Positions 12,072 to 23,624 of a stretch of DNA of 64,000 nt are shown here, piece by piece. A model generated the notes under the pieces. That model ran no database searches. It worked only from the letters and a program-made list of their open reading frames with translations, and had not been told where the DNA came from. Within the stretch, counting starts at the first letter, position 1. Each line of letters opens with the position of its first letter. The stretch is from Lichina pygmaea. Taxonomy: Eukaryota > Ascomycota > Lichinomycetes > Lichinales > Lichinaceae. Made by a program: the position numbers and the translations under genes. Location: contig OY730171.1 in the NCBI GenBank assembly GCA_963422465.1, positions 62,001 through 126,000 of the forward strand, written 5' to 3'.

Positions 12072-12084
12072 ACGGGTGGACCTG

Positions 12085-12120
<36 letters not shown>

Positions 12121-12841
12121 ACGGTCCACTGGAAGGTCGACCCGAACCCCGGCCCATCTTTTCACCTCTCGATCGGAACATACCTTTTTGCTTTCCTTTC
12201 TCCCTGTCTTCCTTCCTTCGACGCTTCTTCGTTTTCCGCCGAGAGCCGTTTCGCGTATCGACGTCGTCGCGCCCCCGGCCGCGGCCGCGACCACGAGCGC
12301 CAGCGCCAGCGCCAGCGCTCTGCTGGCTCGTCGCCGACAACGTCTCGTGGATCCCGTCGTCCGCCGACTCCCCCGTCCGTCCTTCGCTCGTCCGCTCCTT
12401 CGTCGGACCGGGTGCGCTCGTCCACCGGCCAGCGGCCAGCGGCCACCGACCCCGCGAGCGGCCGGCTCGGTCGAGCATGTTCGTCGGCTCCGTAGGTGAC
12501 CTCGCGGACCCGGACCGCCCCTGCGCTCTTCTTCGCCGGACCTGCCCCGCGTCCGCGACGGTCCCTCCGTCTCCCTCCCAGGATTCCGGCTGACCTAGGT
12601 ACGACCTCGGCCAGGGCGCCGCTTGACCCTCGAAGCCCGTCCGTGGCCACGTCGTGCGACCGCTGACGGGCTGCGTGCCGACCGACCGACGGACGCGAAC
12701 GCCCCGTGCGACGGGACCCGAGGGCACGTCGACCCCGACTCGACCCTCTCGGTCCGGCACGGTCTGTCGGTCCCTTGCCGGTTCCCGTCCTGGTCGGACC
12801 CCCGCGGCTCGCGAGAGAGCCGCCGCGTGCGGATCGTGAGC

Positions 12842-12881
<40 letters not shown>

Positions 12882-12994
12882 CGTAGGTCCTGGCTACCGT
12901 CGACTTCTTGTGGCCGGACCCGGAGCGGGCTGCGCCGGCGCCGGCGGGGCCTGCGCTCGAGCGGACTCGATGCGGACCCGGTCCGCCCAGCAGC

Positions 12995-13178
12995 ATGTAT
13001 GGCCCGGGAAGCGCCCACGAGAGATTTTCTGGGCCGCGGCCGCGACCGACGTTGCCGGCGCTGGGATGGGATCGCCGACGGGCCGGACCTGACCGTGGGG
13101 AGGCCGGAGACCGAGTCGGGGCCCCGGCCGAGCCCGAACGCCGCTCGGCGTCTGAAGTGTGGCACGACTGGCCCCCCA

Positions 13179-13245
<67 letters not shown>

Positions 13246-13711
13246 AGACGACGACGGGAGGGCGTCGGCCGTGACGACGACGGCGCTGACGGCCTCGTCC
13301 TCGTCCTCGTCCGTCTCGGCCCCTCCACGGCCGATGCGTCCTCCCGTGTCAGGGTCGCCGCATGCGTCGGCCGGCGCGCCGTCCGATTCGGCCTCGGTCC
13401 CTCCGGTCGCGACCGACGCGCCTCCGCACGCGCCTGTCTCGTACCCGGGCCCGCCGAGACACGCGAGATCGCAGAGGTCGGACGACCTGTGCCGGTCTCT
13501 GTCGAGCCTGCCGCTGCCCCCGGTGGCGCATCTGTTGACCACCGGTTCGGCCACCGTGCACGCTCGACGTCCGCCCTCGCCATCGCCACGTTGGTCCACG
13601 AGCTCGGTGCCGGTCACGTCTTGGTCTCCGCAGCTATCGGCGCCGGCGCCGGCGACGTCTCGTTCCGACTTTGGCCCTCCTCATCCGTCCGCGGCGCATC
13701 ATGAACATGCT

Positions 13712-13758
<47 letters not shown>

Positions 13759-13778
13759 GCAGCAGCATCGTCATCACG

Positions 13779-13809
<31 letters not shown>

Positions 13810-14631
13810 TCATCATCCCCGTCAACATCATCCACAGCAGCCACCGCCCTCGACGCCGCTACCACCCCCGCAAACGCCTCCGCTTCTTCCTCGACTCAAC
13901 GCGGCGCCGACGATCCATCAATCGCCGCCGGCGTCGTTCGACTTTGCCGGTGCGTGCGACTTCCAGGTCCGTTCCGTCTCGATCTCGGACCTGAGCGGCA
14001 GGCCCGTCGGTCGTGCGACCCAGCCCGCGACGGCGTACGGATCGGTCCTCCACGACCAGTCCTTCCCGGCCGGGTTCGGACCGGTCTCGGCCTTCGGAGA
14101 CGGTCCTTTTCCGCGTCCGGACCTTCCGTCGTCCGAGATCCGACGAGACGGCGGCCTCGCTCGCCGGCGCGCCTCTGTCGGCGAGATGTCTGCGCCGTGG
14201 CCGACGGCGCCGTCGCCGCCGAGCGAGCGGTCGGCCGCTCAAGCGCCCATCGGGCCGCGCATCTGGACCGGCACGCACTTCCTGCCGCGCTTCGTCGGCG
14301 AGAGCTTCGTGCCCGGCGAGGGCCCGTGCTACTTCTACGACGACGGCACCCACTGCAAGACCGTGATCGACGGCGAACCGGTGAATCCACACTGGGGCGT
14401 GACCAAGGCCGGCAAGCCGCGGAAGCGCCTCGCCGTGGCCTGCCTGACCTGCCGCGAGAAGAAGATCAAGTGCGACCCGGACTTTCCGAGATGCGTCCAG
14501 TGCGAGAAGTTCAGCCGCGAGTGTCGGTTCAAGAACGCGCCTCGGGTGCCACGGCTCGAAGGCGAACAGCCGCAGCAGTACCATCATCATCATCACCACC
14601 ACTACCGGCACCGCGCCCCGGAACAGTCACG

Positions 14632-14704
<73 letters not shown>

Positions 14705-16792
14705 GTGACGGCGACGGCGACGGCCCTGCTCGGCCCGGTCGACGTCTCTCGCCCGACGACGGACGTGTCTCCGAGCGCGCTCTCGTTCGTCTTGTCGGCC
14801 GAACCGAGTGACCGCTCCTCGTTCGCGTCGGCTCGCGGCACGTCGCCGCCGGTGTCGCAAGTCCGCCCCCGTCGATTGAGCCTGGGAGACGTGGTCGAGC
14901 CGCGCGCGGGGGAGGGCACGCCCGAACATCGGATCAAGCGGAGGCGCCACGAGTCTCGCGACGAAGAGCCGTCGGGCCCGCAGCCGACGCCGGGCTTCGT
15001 GCCTGCGGCCCGGCCGTCTCTCCCGTTGCCACGAGATCCGACTCCGTCGTCGCCGGCCACGTCCCAGCTCGCGCTGCTGCTGCTGCCGGACCGGGACTCC
15101 CTCCGATCGTCGCCGACGCCATACTCCTCGCCCCCGCCGTCGCCGTCTCCGCCCGCGCCTGGGACGAGCGGGCCCGAGACGGCCTCCGTCTGGAGCGACC
15201 GGCCCGGGTCCGGCGCCCTCGACGCCCCGTCGCGCTTCCCGTGGCAGCGAGACCCCTACGACGTCGATCCGGACCTGGTCGTGCACCTCGTGGATCTCTA
15301 CTTCGACCGGGTCAACTGCGTCGGCTACCGCGTCTTTCCGCGTGGCCCTTTCATCCGCTGGGTCCATACGGGCCGCGGCAAGTCGGTCGACGACCTGATG
15401 CTGCTCCACACGATGCTGATGGTCGCCTCGAACTTCTCGACCCGACCCGACCGCCGCCTGTTCGCGCGCGAGTTTGGCCGGGTCGCTCGCTACGCCATCG
15501 ACCGTCGTCGAGATCACTGGAGCCTGCAGTTGGTGCAGTGCCGTCTCCTGCTCGCGCTGCAGAACGTCGTCGCCAACCAGAGCACCGAGGCGTGGGACGT
15601 GTGCGGCGGTGCCATCCGAGCCGCCATCGGGCTCGGACTGCACCTCGAGAGCTCGATGGCGCCCGATCGCGACGAGAGCGCGCCTCTCTACGGTTTCGGT
15701 CGTCGCACCTTTGTCGAGTGCAAGCGCGCGACCTTCTGGGCCTTGTACATGATGGACGTGCGTTTGCGATCATTCCCTTGCTTCTTGCCCGGATTCGAGA
15801 CCTCGCTCCTTTCCCATCTCCTCCCCGTCCTCCTCCTCCTCCCCTCACCCCTGTCTCTCTTTCCCACAGACATCGGGTAAATACTCTCGTCTCATGTCAT
15901 CCGGCTGATCTCTCTTGCGATGCGACAGTACCATCTCCGTCTGGTGACCGGACCGGGCCGCATGCGCAGTCTTCAGCCCGAAGACGTCTTCCTGCGACTC
16001 CCGTGCGACGAGAAATCCTACGACGATCAGACCGATTCCCTCGCTCCCTTCTTCCAGGACTACGTCGACGATGATCCCGCCTCGTCGGCGTCACGCGATG
16101 TGTCGAGTGTAGGGACCATGGCGCGGCTCGTCCACCTCGTCGCCATCTCGGACGAGGTGTTGGTACAACTCGAACGATCGGCTCATCGGGTCACGGCTCA
16201 GGCGGTCGAAGCCTCCGTCGCCGTCGCCAGTTTCACCGAGGACGTCGAGCGCCGACTCTGGCAGTGGCGCTCGACCCTCCCCGAGAAGCTGACGTACTCG
16301 CGATCGAACCTCGATCGCAACGTAGATGAAGGCAACCTCGGAGCGTTCCTGGCGATGCATGTTCGGTTCGAGACGACCTTGATCATGCTCTACCGCTTCG
16401 TCGATTGGACGAACCTGGGCCAGGACCGTGTCAGGGAGCACATCCGGCAGAGCCATCGGCACGCCCAGCGCCTGCTCGAGCTCGCGGACGACGTGTCGAC
16501 CCTCGTGGGGCGCGACAGCGTCATCAGGAACTACCAGCAGGCGTACTTCATCGATTACGGCATCGCGCTGGCCTCGGACGTCATCAGCGCACGCGGATCG
16601 CGAAGGCAGGCTCCCCAAGTGCTGCGATGGCTGCACGGTGGGCTTCGGCTGCTGCGCGAACTTCCGCCGTGCTGGCGACAGGCCCGCGTTCGGGCGAACC
16701 AGATCTCGGAGCGTGTCGGCCGGCTGGAGCTGATGGTGGCGGCGGCGACGCCGACGACGACGACGAAGACGTCCAAAGAGCGACGTCGAGAC

Positions 16793-16875
<83 letters not shown>

Positions 16876-17188
16876 TCATGATGATGAGGTTGATGGCGAC
16901 CTGGAGGATGAGCGACTCGACCAGTTCGAGCACGATCAACCTCTGATCTCCGCATTCTCCGGATCGACTCTCGTTGCGGCCCCGCACCTGTCTCCTTCTC
17001 GCGAGTCCTCGCAGGGGCCGACGCTGAGCTCCGGTGACCCGCAAAAGAGCAAGCACCGGGCCTTGGACGTCATCTACGGCGCTTCTCCCAAGCTCTTCCT
17101 GGGCTCGGTCGCACTCCTCTTTCCCGCCTCGTCGGCTTCCCTTTCTTCGGAAGAGCGGCCGTCACCGCGACGGCCGGAGCTGACATGA
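12995..17188 (+). CDS. Zn2Cys6 transcription factor with fungal-specific TF domain
   Basis: There are two exons, 12995-15757 and 15929-17188. The 171-base intron has a GTGCGT donor and CAG acceptor, and the frame is preserved, giving about 1340 residues. The zinc cluster is C483-X2-C486-X6-C493-X6-C500-X2-C503-X6-C510, which fits the binuclear cluster exactly. Just before it lies a conserved-looking block with CYFYDDGTHCKT and GKPRKRLA. I associate this arrangement with RosA/NosA-type developmental regulators but cannot verify it. The fungal-specific TF middle-homology domain begins near residue 752 and spans the intron. The protein is nuclear by family. Low-complexity tracts are extreme: Asp (63-87), Gln/His (about 240-290), Ala (about 552-568) and Asp again (about 1209-1237). 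The start is uncertain. The first in-frame ATG was chosen, but conserved sequence begins only near residue 425. Confidence 0.85.
13179..13251 (+). repeat. GAC/ACG triplet run encoding poly-Asp
   Basis: About 24 GAC codons, with a single GAA near the end, encode the first acidic tract of the transcription factor. Confidence 0.9.
13713..13817 (+). repeat. CAG run then CAT/CAC run (poly-Gln, poly-His)
   Basis: A CAG array of about 15 units encodes Gln. It is followed by a short mixed segment and then a CAT array encoding His. Both lie in exon 1 of the Zn2Cys6 gene and keep the frame. Confidence 0.9.
14647..14700 (+). repeat. GGC/GCG triplet run encoding poly-Ala
   Basis: About 15 GCG codons give an alanine run shortly after the zinc cluster, then drift into GCGACG (Ala-Thr) repeats. 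Confidence 0.9.
16794..16876 (+). repeat. GAT then GAC run encoding poly-Asp
   Basis: About 17 GAT codons are followed by about 10 GAC codons. The same amino acid is written first in one codon and then in the other, in exon 2 of the Zn2Cys6 gene. Confidence 0.9.
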
Positions 17189-17698
17189 TCGCCATCCTCA
17201 AGGTGCTTGACATGATCTGCAGACTTTTTTTTCCCCCACCTTGTCCATGTGCAACTGCTTCTTTTCCTTTGCAGTTTTTTTCTTTTCTTTTCTTTTCTTT
17301 TCTGTCTTTTTCCGTCTCTGACGATCTCGACGGGGGGGGGGGGGAGGCATCTTTCTGAGCGAAGGGGGGAAAAAAAGTTTGGATCTAGATGTCGGGCGGC
17401 TAACATCGTGGTGGACCTTGTCGTTTTCCGTCGTTCTCATAGCGGGGAGAGGCGGGGTGGGTGGGTGGAAAATTTGATTTTGGAAGACCGGGACTGATTT
17501 CTTTGGTCCACTGCTTTCTTCGTTGATATCTCTCGACGTCTACGTACTGGGAGGAGGCTTTGGGGGGGAGGTGGAGGATTGGATTGGGGTGGAAATATTC
17601 TCTGCAAGCAGCAGCAGCGCTAGCTTCCTTGTCCGCAAACGATGGTATGTACAGTACAACACGCCGCGGTGATATGACCTGAGAAGAGAGAAGAGAGA

Positions 17699-17736
<38 letters not shown>

Positions 17737-18605
17737 CGTTTTGATCAGGATCGATAGCTATCCAGTCTTCTATCCATGTAGCTAGCAAGGCTCGGATCTT
17801 TCGTTCTTTTTTTTTTTAGTTCCACCTCTTGGGCTTGCCTTCGAGAGTACCGTACAGTAATTAGCCTCCCTCCCTCCATCTCTCTCTCTCTCCTCTTCCC
17901 TGTGATGAACATCACAGCCTACCATATACCATACAGAGTAAGGGTAGGTAGATACCGAGGATCGTAGGATATCAAAACCCCAAGACGAAACGTACCAATT
18001 TCAACACTCTTCTATCCGGTTGCATTTGTTCTCCGACTGACGTCTGCCGTATATATAATTGGACAGGTGGGTGGTGCATGGCTTCCCACTCTGTATGGAG
18101 TAATTACTACATCTGGGTCTTGCCCAAGATGCTGTATGTGCTCGGAGCCGCATGGCCTTATACGGCGAGTTCCTTACGGCGGCTTTTGATGTGTTATATC
18201 GTACATGAGGTTGTAAAATGTGTAGTCGTGAAATAAGTGTACAGCATAGGGCTAGGGTTCCATCAGTTGCCCATCGTGTACAGCAACCGGCATGTCCCTT
18301 TGATGCGAGGTGCGAGTAAGAGGAGGGCTGAGTAGAAGTGTCCCGTGGTATATGCTCCAGAACCTTCCTCGCTGGGACGACTCCAGCACTAGCACCGGTG
18401 CGAAGAGAGGAGGGGAAGGATAGAGCCGGAAAGAAGGCAACGCGCAGACTGTAACCAGCAGTGCAAGATGCTGAACACCACCACCTCAAGCAGGGCAACT
18501 CCGTCGGCTGAGTGAAGTCATGCCGCCGTCATCAGCAAAACAACAGCGTCCTCCAAATGATATCCTACGTCCCGATCGATACCCTGTCGGATGTCATCGC
18601 TCACT
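17189..18605. other. Intergenic region between convergent genes
   Basis: It separates the 3' ends of the Zn2Cys6 gene (plus) and the DUF1996 gene (minus). It contains a TTTTC-rich stretch (17270-17310), a G run near 17332-17344, a GA microsatellite and several T or CT runs. No coding sequence is recognised. Confidence 0.65.
17691..17733 (+). repeat. GAGAA/GA microsatellite
   Basis: GAAGAGA-type units merge into about 15 GA dinucleotides. Confidence 0.85.
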
Positions 18606-20794
18606 TCAGACGCCGCGACGGTGCAGGTGATGATGACCATGCACGTGATCAACGTGGCCGCGCCGATGTAGGTAGTTGGTCTTCTTCGTCTCGCCAGTCG
18701 ATGTCGCCGCATCGGCCACCGTCGTCGTCGCCGGCGCAGTATCTTCGAAGCCAACCGAGACCGTCTCCTTCACGATGTAGATCTCAAAGACCTGGCTGCC
18801 TTCGGTGCTGTACATGGTGCTGACGATAGATGGCGTCGACGTCGTGGAGTCTTCCTCGGCCGCAGCATGACTGGACTCCATACTGACGATGTCGATCCCT
18901 GGCGGGGCATTGCTCACAACCGTCGATGCCGCAGTGTAGCTCAAAGTCGGGACCGACGAAGGAGTGGTCAAGGCGTCGTAGTCCGACGACTCTTCCAGGT
19001 CATCTTGCTCTTCGACGCTGTCCTGATCGATGGCCTTGACGGCGGGGTCGCTGTATTTGACTGCGAATTTTAATGTCAGCTTGATGGTGTGCTCAGAGCG
19101 AGTGAACCATAGCTTCGAAACAGTCCTGCGCGTCAACCCTCCGATGGAAAAAGCGAAACCACACATCTCAAATGGGAGAAATAGTGCGAGGGTCGAAATC
19201 TGCGCCGACCTCTCGGCCAAGGAAGATGAACAGGGACGACACGTGTAGAAAAGACGGCTGGACAGAATCCAAGCGAGCATAGAGCATGATACAGGCGCAG
19301 GCGAGCAGATCTCGCCCTTCACTGATATGGAAGGATGGGTGGGATTCCTTCCATCGTGCATGAAAAGTGAAAACAATGAGAAACACACATGACAAGGAGC
19401 CGAATGCAGGCAGGCAACGGAGACAAAAGAATTCCATCGAACACTCCCCGCCGCCGCGGGGGGGGGGGGGGGGGGAAGGCGGCTGTGGCCAATTGACATT
19501 TCTTGCAGAAGACACGAAGCAGCTTACCCTTCCCTGGCAGCCCGTCTCGCGGTCCCTGGCAATCCTCGTGCTCGATCGCCGCTGGCAGAGTCATATTACA
19601 TGACTGCTGTTCAGCCTCGGTCTGTAGCTGCTTCTTGAAGAGCGGGCAATCTTCGACCTTGCCAGAATCGCTCTTACAAATCTGGATCGCCTGCGAGAGG
19701 AAGTCGGGATCCCATCCGGTGATAAAATCCCCATGGTATCCGTACCCTATGAACGGAAGCTGGTATGAGCAAGCATGCAGCCTGATACACCGACACGGGG
19801 AGAGAGAGAGAGAGAGAAACGGGGCCTGAAGAAGTCAACCCACCCGTCGTGTCACCGTTGGCGAGAACGAAGTTCCCCTTCTGGTCAGCGAAGGCGTGAG
19901 TATCCCAGATCGTCTCGAACAGGAGCGTAACGAGCCGGGTCTTGAACCCGTCAGGACAGTCGCCGTCTAGCCCGAGGTGAGGATAGGCCATGTGGCTCTT
20001 GTGGTCTTCCGAAGTCGGCTCGCCGTTCCAACAGGACGGGAAGACGAGCTCGAGCCGGACGCCGTGGGGGCAATTCGCGTCGAGGTAGGCCTTGTCGGGC
20101 ATAAAGTGCCGAAATAACGTCGGCTCGGGAGTCTTGTCGTAGTTCATGCAGTTGAAGCCCAAGGCCTTTTGGGCGAGGGCATCCTGCGTCATGTCCTCAG
20201 GGCCCCAGGACGACGTGGGCGGATCTGGAACCGGCAAGGTGAAGTTTCGGCGTTTCGTGTCTCCGGCAATCATCTGAAATCCCGGCTGGAAGGCCTGGAT
20301 GTTCTTGCCAAAGAGCTGATAGTATCTAGGACAGGCGCGACATGAGCCCACGTGCAGCCGAGAGAAGTGAAGCAGGAGCCGAGGACGAAAACTTACACCA
20401 ACGTTCCTCCTACCTGATTCACCAGCTCGGTTTGACCGTCGTCGTTCTGGAAGTACAGGGCCGGAGCCCAGTAGACGGACTTGTCTGACTTGACAGCGCA
20501 GCTCGTGCATTCCGACGACATGACGTCTTTGGATGTAGCCTCGAAATGAAAAGCTAAAAAGAGAAAAGTCAGTGATCAAGTCGGCGAGAGCGAGAGCGCC
20601 AGCGACGGCTTTGGCCCCAAGTTCTAGCCAGAAGACTCACCGTTCCCGCCGTGTATGACATGGGCATGGTTGCTGGCACGCCCGAACTGAGCGAGCGGAT
20701 CGATGCGGGCCACCGCGGTCCGACCAGTGCACGGCAAGCGCCAAAACGCTTCGACGGTGTGACCCGCGACAAGCAGCGCTGCTAGGATCAACAT
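18606..20794 (-). CDS. DUF1996 domain secreted protein
   Basis: There are five exons on the minus strand: 20794-20641, 20553-20397, 20325-19844, 19746-19528 and 19060-18606. All junctions are GT-AG and the frames add up to 488 residues. The N-terminus MLILAALLVAGHTVEA is a short signal peptide. It is followed by FWRLPCTGRTAVARIDPL and later HAHVIHGGN, the hallmark opening of DUF1996 proteins. The domain continues through YWAPALYFQ, FPSCWNGE, HMAYP and GYGYHGDFITGWD. The C-terminal 150 residues are Ser/Thr-rich and end in a His-rich stretch. The biochemical role of DUF1996 is unknown; members are extracellular or wall-associated and often stress- or nutrient-induced. Intron 4 is long (467 bases) and holds an 18-G run. 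I saw no extra exon in it but cannot exclude a small one. Confidence 0.9.
19458..19475 (+). repeat. 18-base G run inside intron 4 of the DUF1996 gene
   Basis: It is a poly-C run on the coding strand. It lies 52 bases into the intron, near the donor, so a length change here would not affect the protein. Confidence 0.8.
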
Positions 20795-23624
20795 GATGCC
20801 GGTTTCTGAAGCTGCGTGGTTGGAATTCCGAGAGCGGATTGGTGATCCGAAGGTTCAGAAGGAAAGGTGAAAGGTGGATGAAAGAAGAAGTGTTGATCGG
20901 GCAAAGACGCGTTTGGGGGGGGGGGGGGTTTATATAGCTCTCCCCTTCCGAAATTCGGAGATGTGCGGCTGGCCGTAGAGGTAGGGCTGGTGACCGCGGC
21001 GTTTTCCGGTTCGCGTTAGCAACGTTGTGCTATCCTGAGATATCACGTCGTAGGCACGCCCTGGGCGGGGGAGATCGGTTGGACGTCTCGAGCCTTGAGC
21101 CTCTTGCCGCCCTCCGACAGCATGCAGCGCCTGCTGGCGGATCCTGAAGCCCGTACTCGACGCCCGTGCTCGGATACTGCGCCGAGGAGTTGTATGCGGA
21201 GATGGCCTGCAAGCTCCTCGGGGAAAGGCGAAGGCCGACTTCGCAAGGGAACCTTCAAGGCCTCCAGGTCGATGAGTGGGTATGATGTATATGTACACGT
21301 CGCCTGTTGTTTGTCTCTGCTCGGCCGCGAGGATGCGCTGACGTCGTCGAAAGGACCAGATCTTGCGCGGCCAAGGATCAATCAGGAGTCCCGTTCAGCG
21401 GTCGAACACGCAAGCAACCCAGCCGTCGGCACCCTGGCGCTCCAGAGAGTGGCTGCTGCGTCTTGATTGTGTATCGCAATCAAAAGGCCTGCTCTCCGAG
21501 GACCTGTGAGAAGAACACAAGCAACAGAGGGCCAGATCAAGGCGCGACGGGTCAACCGGCGGTAGGACCAGGAACGACAGCGGCACGCTTGGTGCCACTA
21601 ATGAGGATATTGTTCAATGGAACAAACTCGTCGCAAGGAAAGACTGTGGGTCAGTCACTGGAAGACGACAACGACGACGGCTGCTGCGTCGTTGAAGAAG
21701 AGGATGTTTGAAGGGACCGACAAACGAAGAAAATGAGTGAAGGAATGACCGAACAACCGTCCAAATTGGAAAGAAGAAGGAAGCAGTCAGGGAGACACGG
21801 GAGAGTAGGGAGTAGGCAGAGGGAAAGAGAAAGACCCCCGGGGGGGGGGGGGGGGGGGGGTGCCGGCTCGACGGACAGCATGAGACGCCGTCGCCGCAAG
21901 GCGTGGCCGGGACGTGGTCATACAACTAATGTCACACAGAACGACTTTCGGGCTTCTCAGCTCGACTAGGGGGGGACAAGGTTCGGTTTAAGATTGCATA
22001 TTGATGGATCAGGAGCGTCGTCGGCCCCGATTGGACGACAACGCCGCCTCTGGCGTCATACCGTGGTTCCTCATTTGTGAAGGAACCGGAAGGGCCACGG
22101 TCTCATACGCTTTTCGGCCTCAACGGCGGTTCCAGCGGCCACAGCATCCCGAGACGGTGTGGCTTGACCCGCCGCCGCGTGGCGCCTCCAGAAGCCAGGG
22201 AACGACGTCGGTCGTCGTCCTGGCCGCGAGGCATCGAGAAATCATACGCGGATGGGTATGGCAAGCACGCCAAGATACGACCCATCCTCGCAGCTCGTGC
22301 TGTGCTCGTGTTGGTGTGTCAGACGGAGAACAATCCGGTCGAGAGTGAGATCCCGATTGGGAGCAGAAGACGTCCCGGCCGGCGTCACGCTACAGCCACC
22401 AATCTTGCAGGTACTTCGGTGCGTACGTACGAAATACGTATCGTAATACGTACCGACCAGGCATACCCCCATAGCCAATACATTCCAAGTCGACGGCAAT
22501 CCGGGGGTACTGTAATGTCCAGTCAGAGCTGAGACGAGCCACACCACGCTTGTCCGAAACATGGCGCGGCGGCTCAAATGAGATCACGGGATCCGCTAGA
22601 ACTTTGGACGTGCTTGTGAATGAATGCTGATGTGCTAAAGTTTCGAGTCGCGAAACTTGTAAGGATGGAGCGTCGGGGTTAGACGCAGCACAAGCCTCGT
22701 CAATACTGATACACACATCTGCGCGGGGGGTTCTGCTTACTCATCGGAGAACTGTCGGTCCGAATTTGTTGGCCTACTACGTAGCTAGGAGGGATCGGGG
22801 AGGTCTAGGAGATTCTCATGGAGCTATCGATTGTCTAGCCCTATCTGATGAAGTCGTTCAAGTCTCGGTAGAGGTGCCCTGTCACGGTCGAGTGTGTTAT
22901 TCGTGCCCTTGTCTCGATGCCCGTACCGTACCGGTAGTAGGCTGGCCGAGACGTGTCCCACGAGTCTCTTTCTCGTGTGCGTCCCTCTCTCTGTGGGCTC
23001 AGACTCGATCTAGACCATCGAACACCGAGCTCAAGGCACACGATACCGTTGGTGATTTACGGAGTAAGAGGATTACGTCTCTACCGTACCGGAGTTCTAC
23101 TTGTCAACGTTGATGGCCAAACATGATGGCCGACGGGTGTCCCATCGGACACAGGCTTGATGAGGTCTTGGATGTCAGCTTGACTCTCGTCACTACGTCT
23201 TGGCTAGTTGAAGAACGTCCTGGATTATCGTCTGGCATGGCCGTCCAAGTGGCAAATGAGAGTAGTATATGACAAGATGACGCTGTTCAGCCATGGCCAG
23301 ATTGAAGCTGCACTTGCATCACGATGATATCTCCAACGTCGTAGTACATTTGGTACGGGAACTTGACCCGGGTGTCCCGTGCAGAAACTGCCAAAGCACG
23401 GCAATGAAAGAACCGATACACGCTGGAGGAGGGCGTATCCTGGAAGCGCTTTAAGCTCTACATCATGTTTACAAGCCCTTGACATCAAGCTGACTCGTGT
23501 CTTGCAGGGAGGGTCTACGCAGCCGAGATTCTACTAGAGTTCTGTCGGACGTTGGCTGAGCACCCACACGTCCAGGGACGGGGCCATAGACACCGAAGCC
23601 CCGGCGAGCACGCGAGTACGATCA
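20795..23624. other. Intergenic region, DUF1996 promoter to LCCL gene 3' end
   Basis: About 2.8 kb without a recognisable gene. It contains the DUF1996 promoter at its left end and a 21-G run at 21840-21860 directly after five C. A GTAC-rich cluster lies at 22420-22465, and CCGTACCG repeats lie near 22920 and 23080. Short open frames here show no family features. Confidence 0.6.
20915..20937 (-). promoter_or_regulatory. TATA box and adjoining C14 run of the DUF1996 gene
   Basis: On the minus strand CTATATAAA (20937-20929) lies about 135 bases before the start codon. It is followed immediately by 14 C (20928-20915). The TATA position and orientation fit the gene well. A homopolymer right behind the box is unusual. 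Confidence 0.6.

Larger units (their letters stand above)
3396..12994. other. 9.6-kb gene-poor island, no gene recognised
   Basis: Both strands hold many open frames, but all are low-complexity or shadow frames of GC-rich repeats, and none shows a domain I recognise. The part around 4100-7500 has more ordinary composition and could hide an old decayed gene or element. I found no catalytic or zinc-knuckle motif there that I would defend. From about 8600 to 12100 there are dense GTAC-rich clusters, long G runs and triplet repeats. The last 900 bases are the CT-rich leader region of the transcription factor gene. Confidence 0.55.

Noticed and set aside
12065-13617. Several long minus-strand open frames overlapping the leader and first exon of the Zn2Cys6 gene
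   Set aside because: They are shadows of GC-rich triplet arrays (Arg, Ser and Asp runs) opposite a gene with clear domain evidence.
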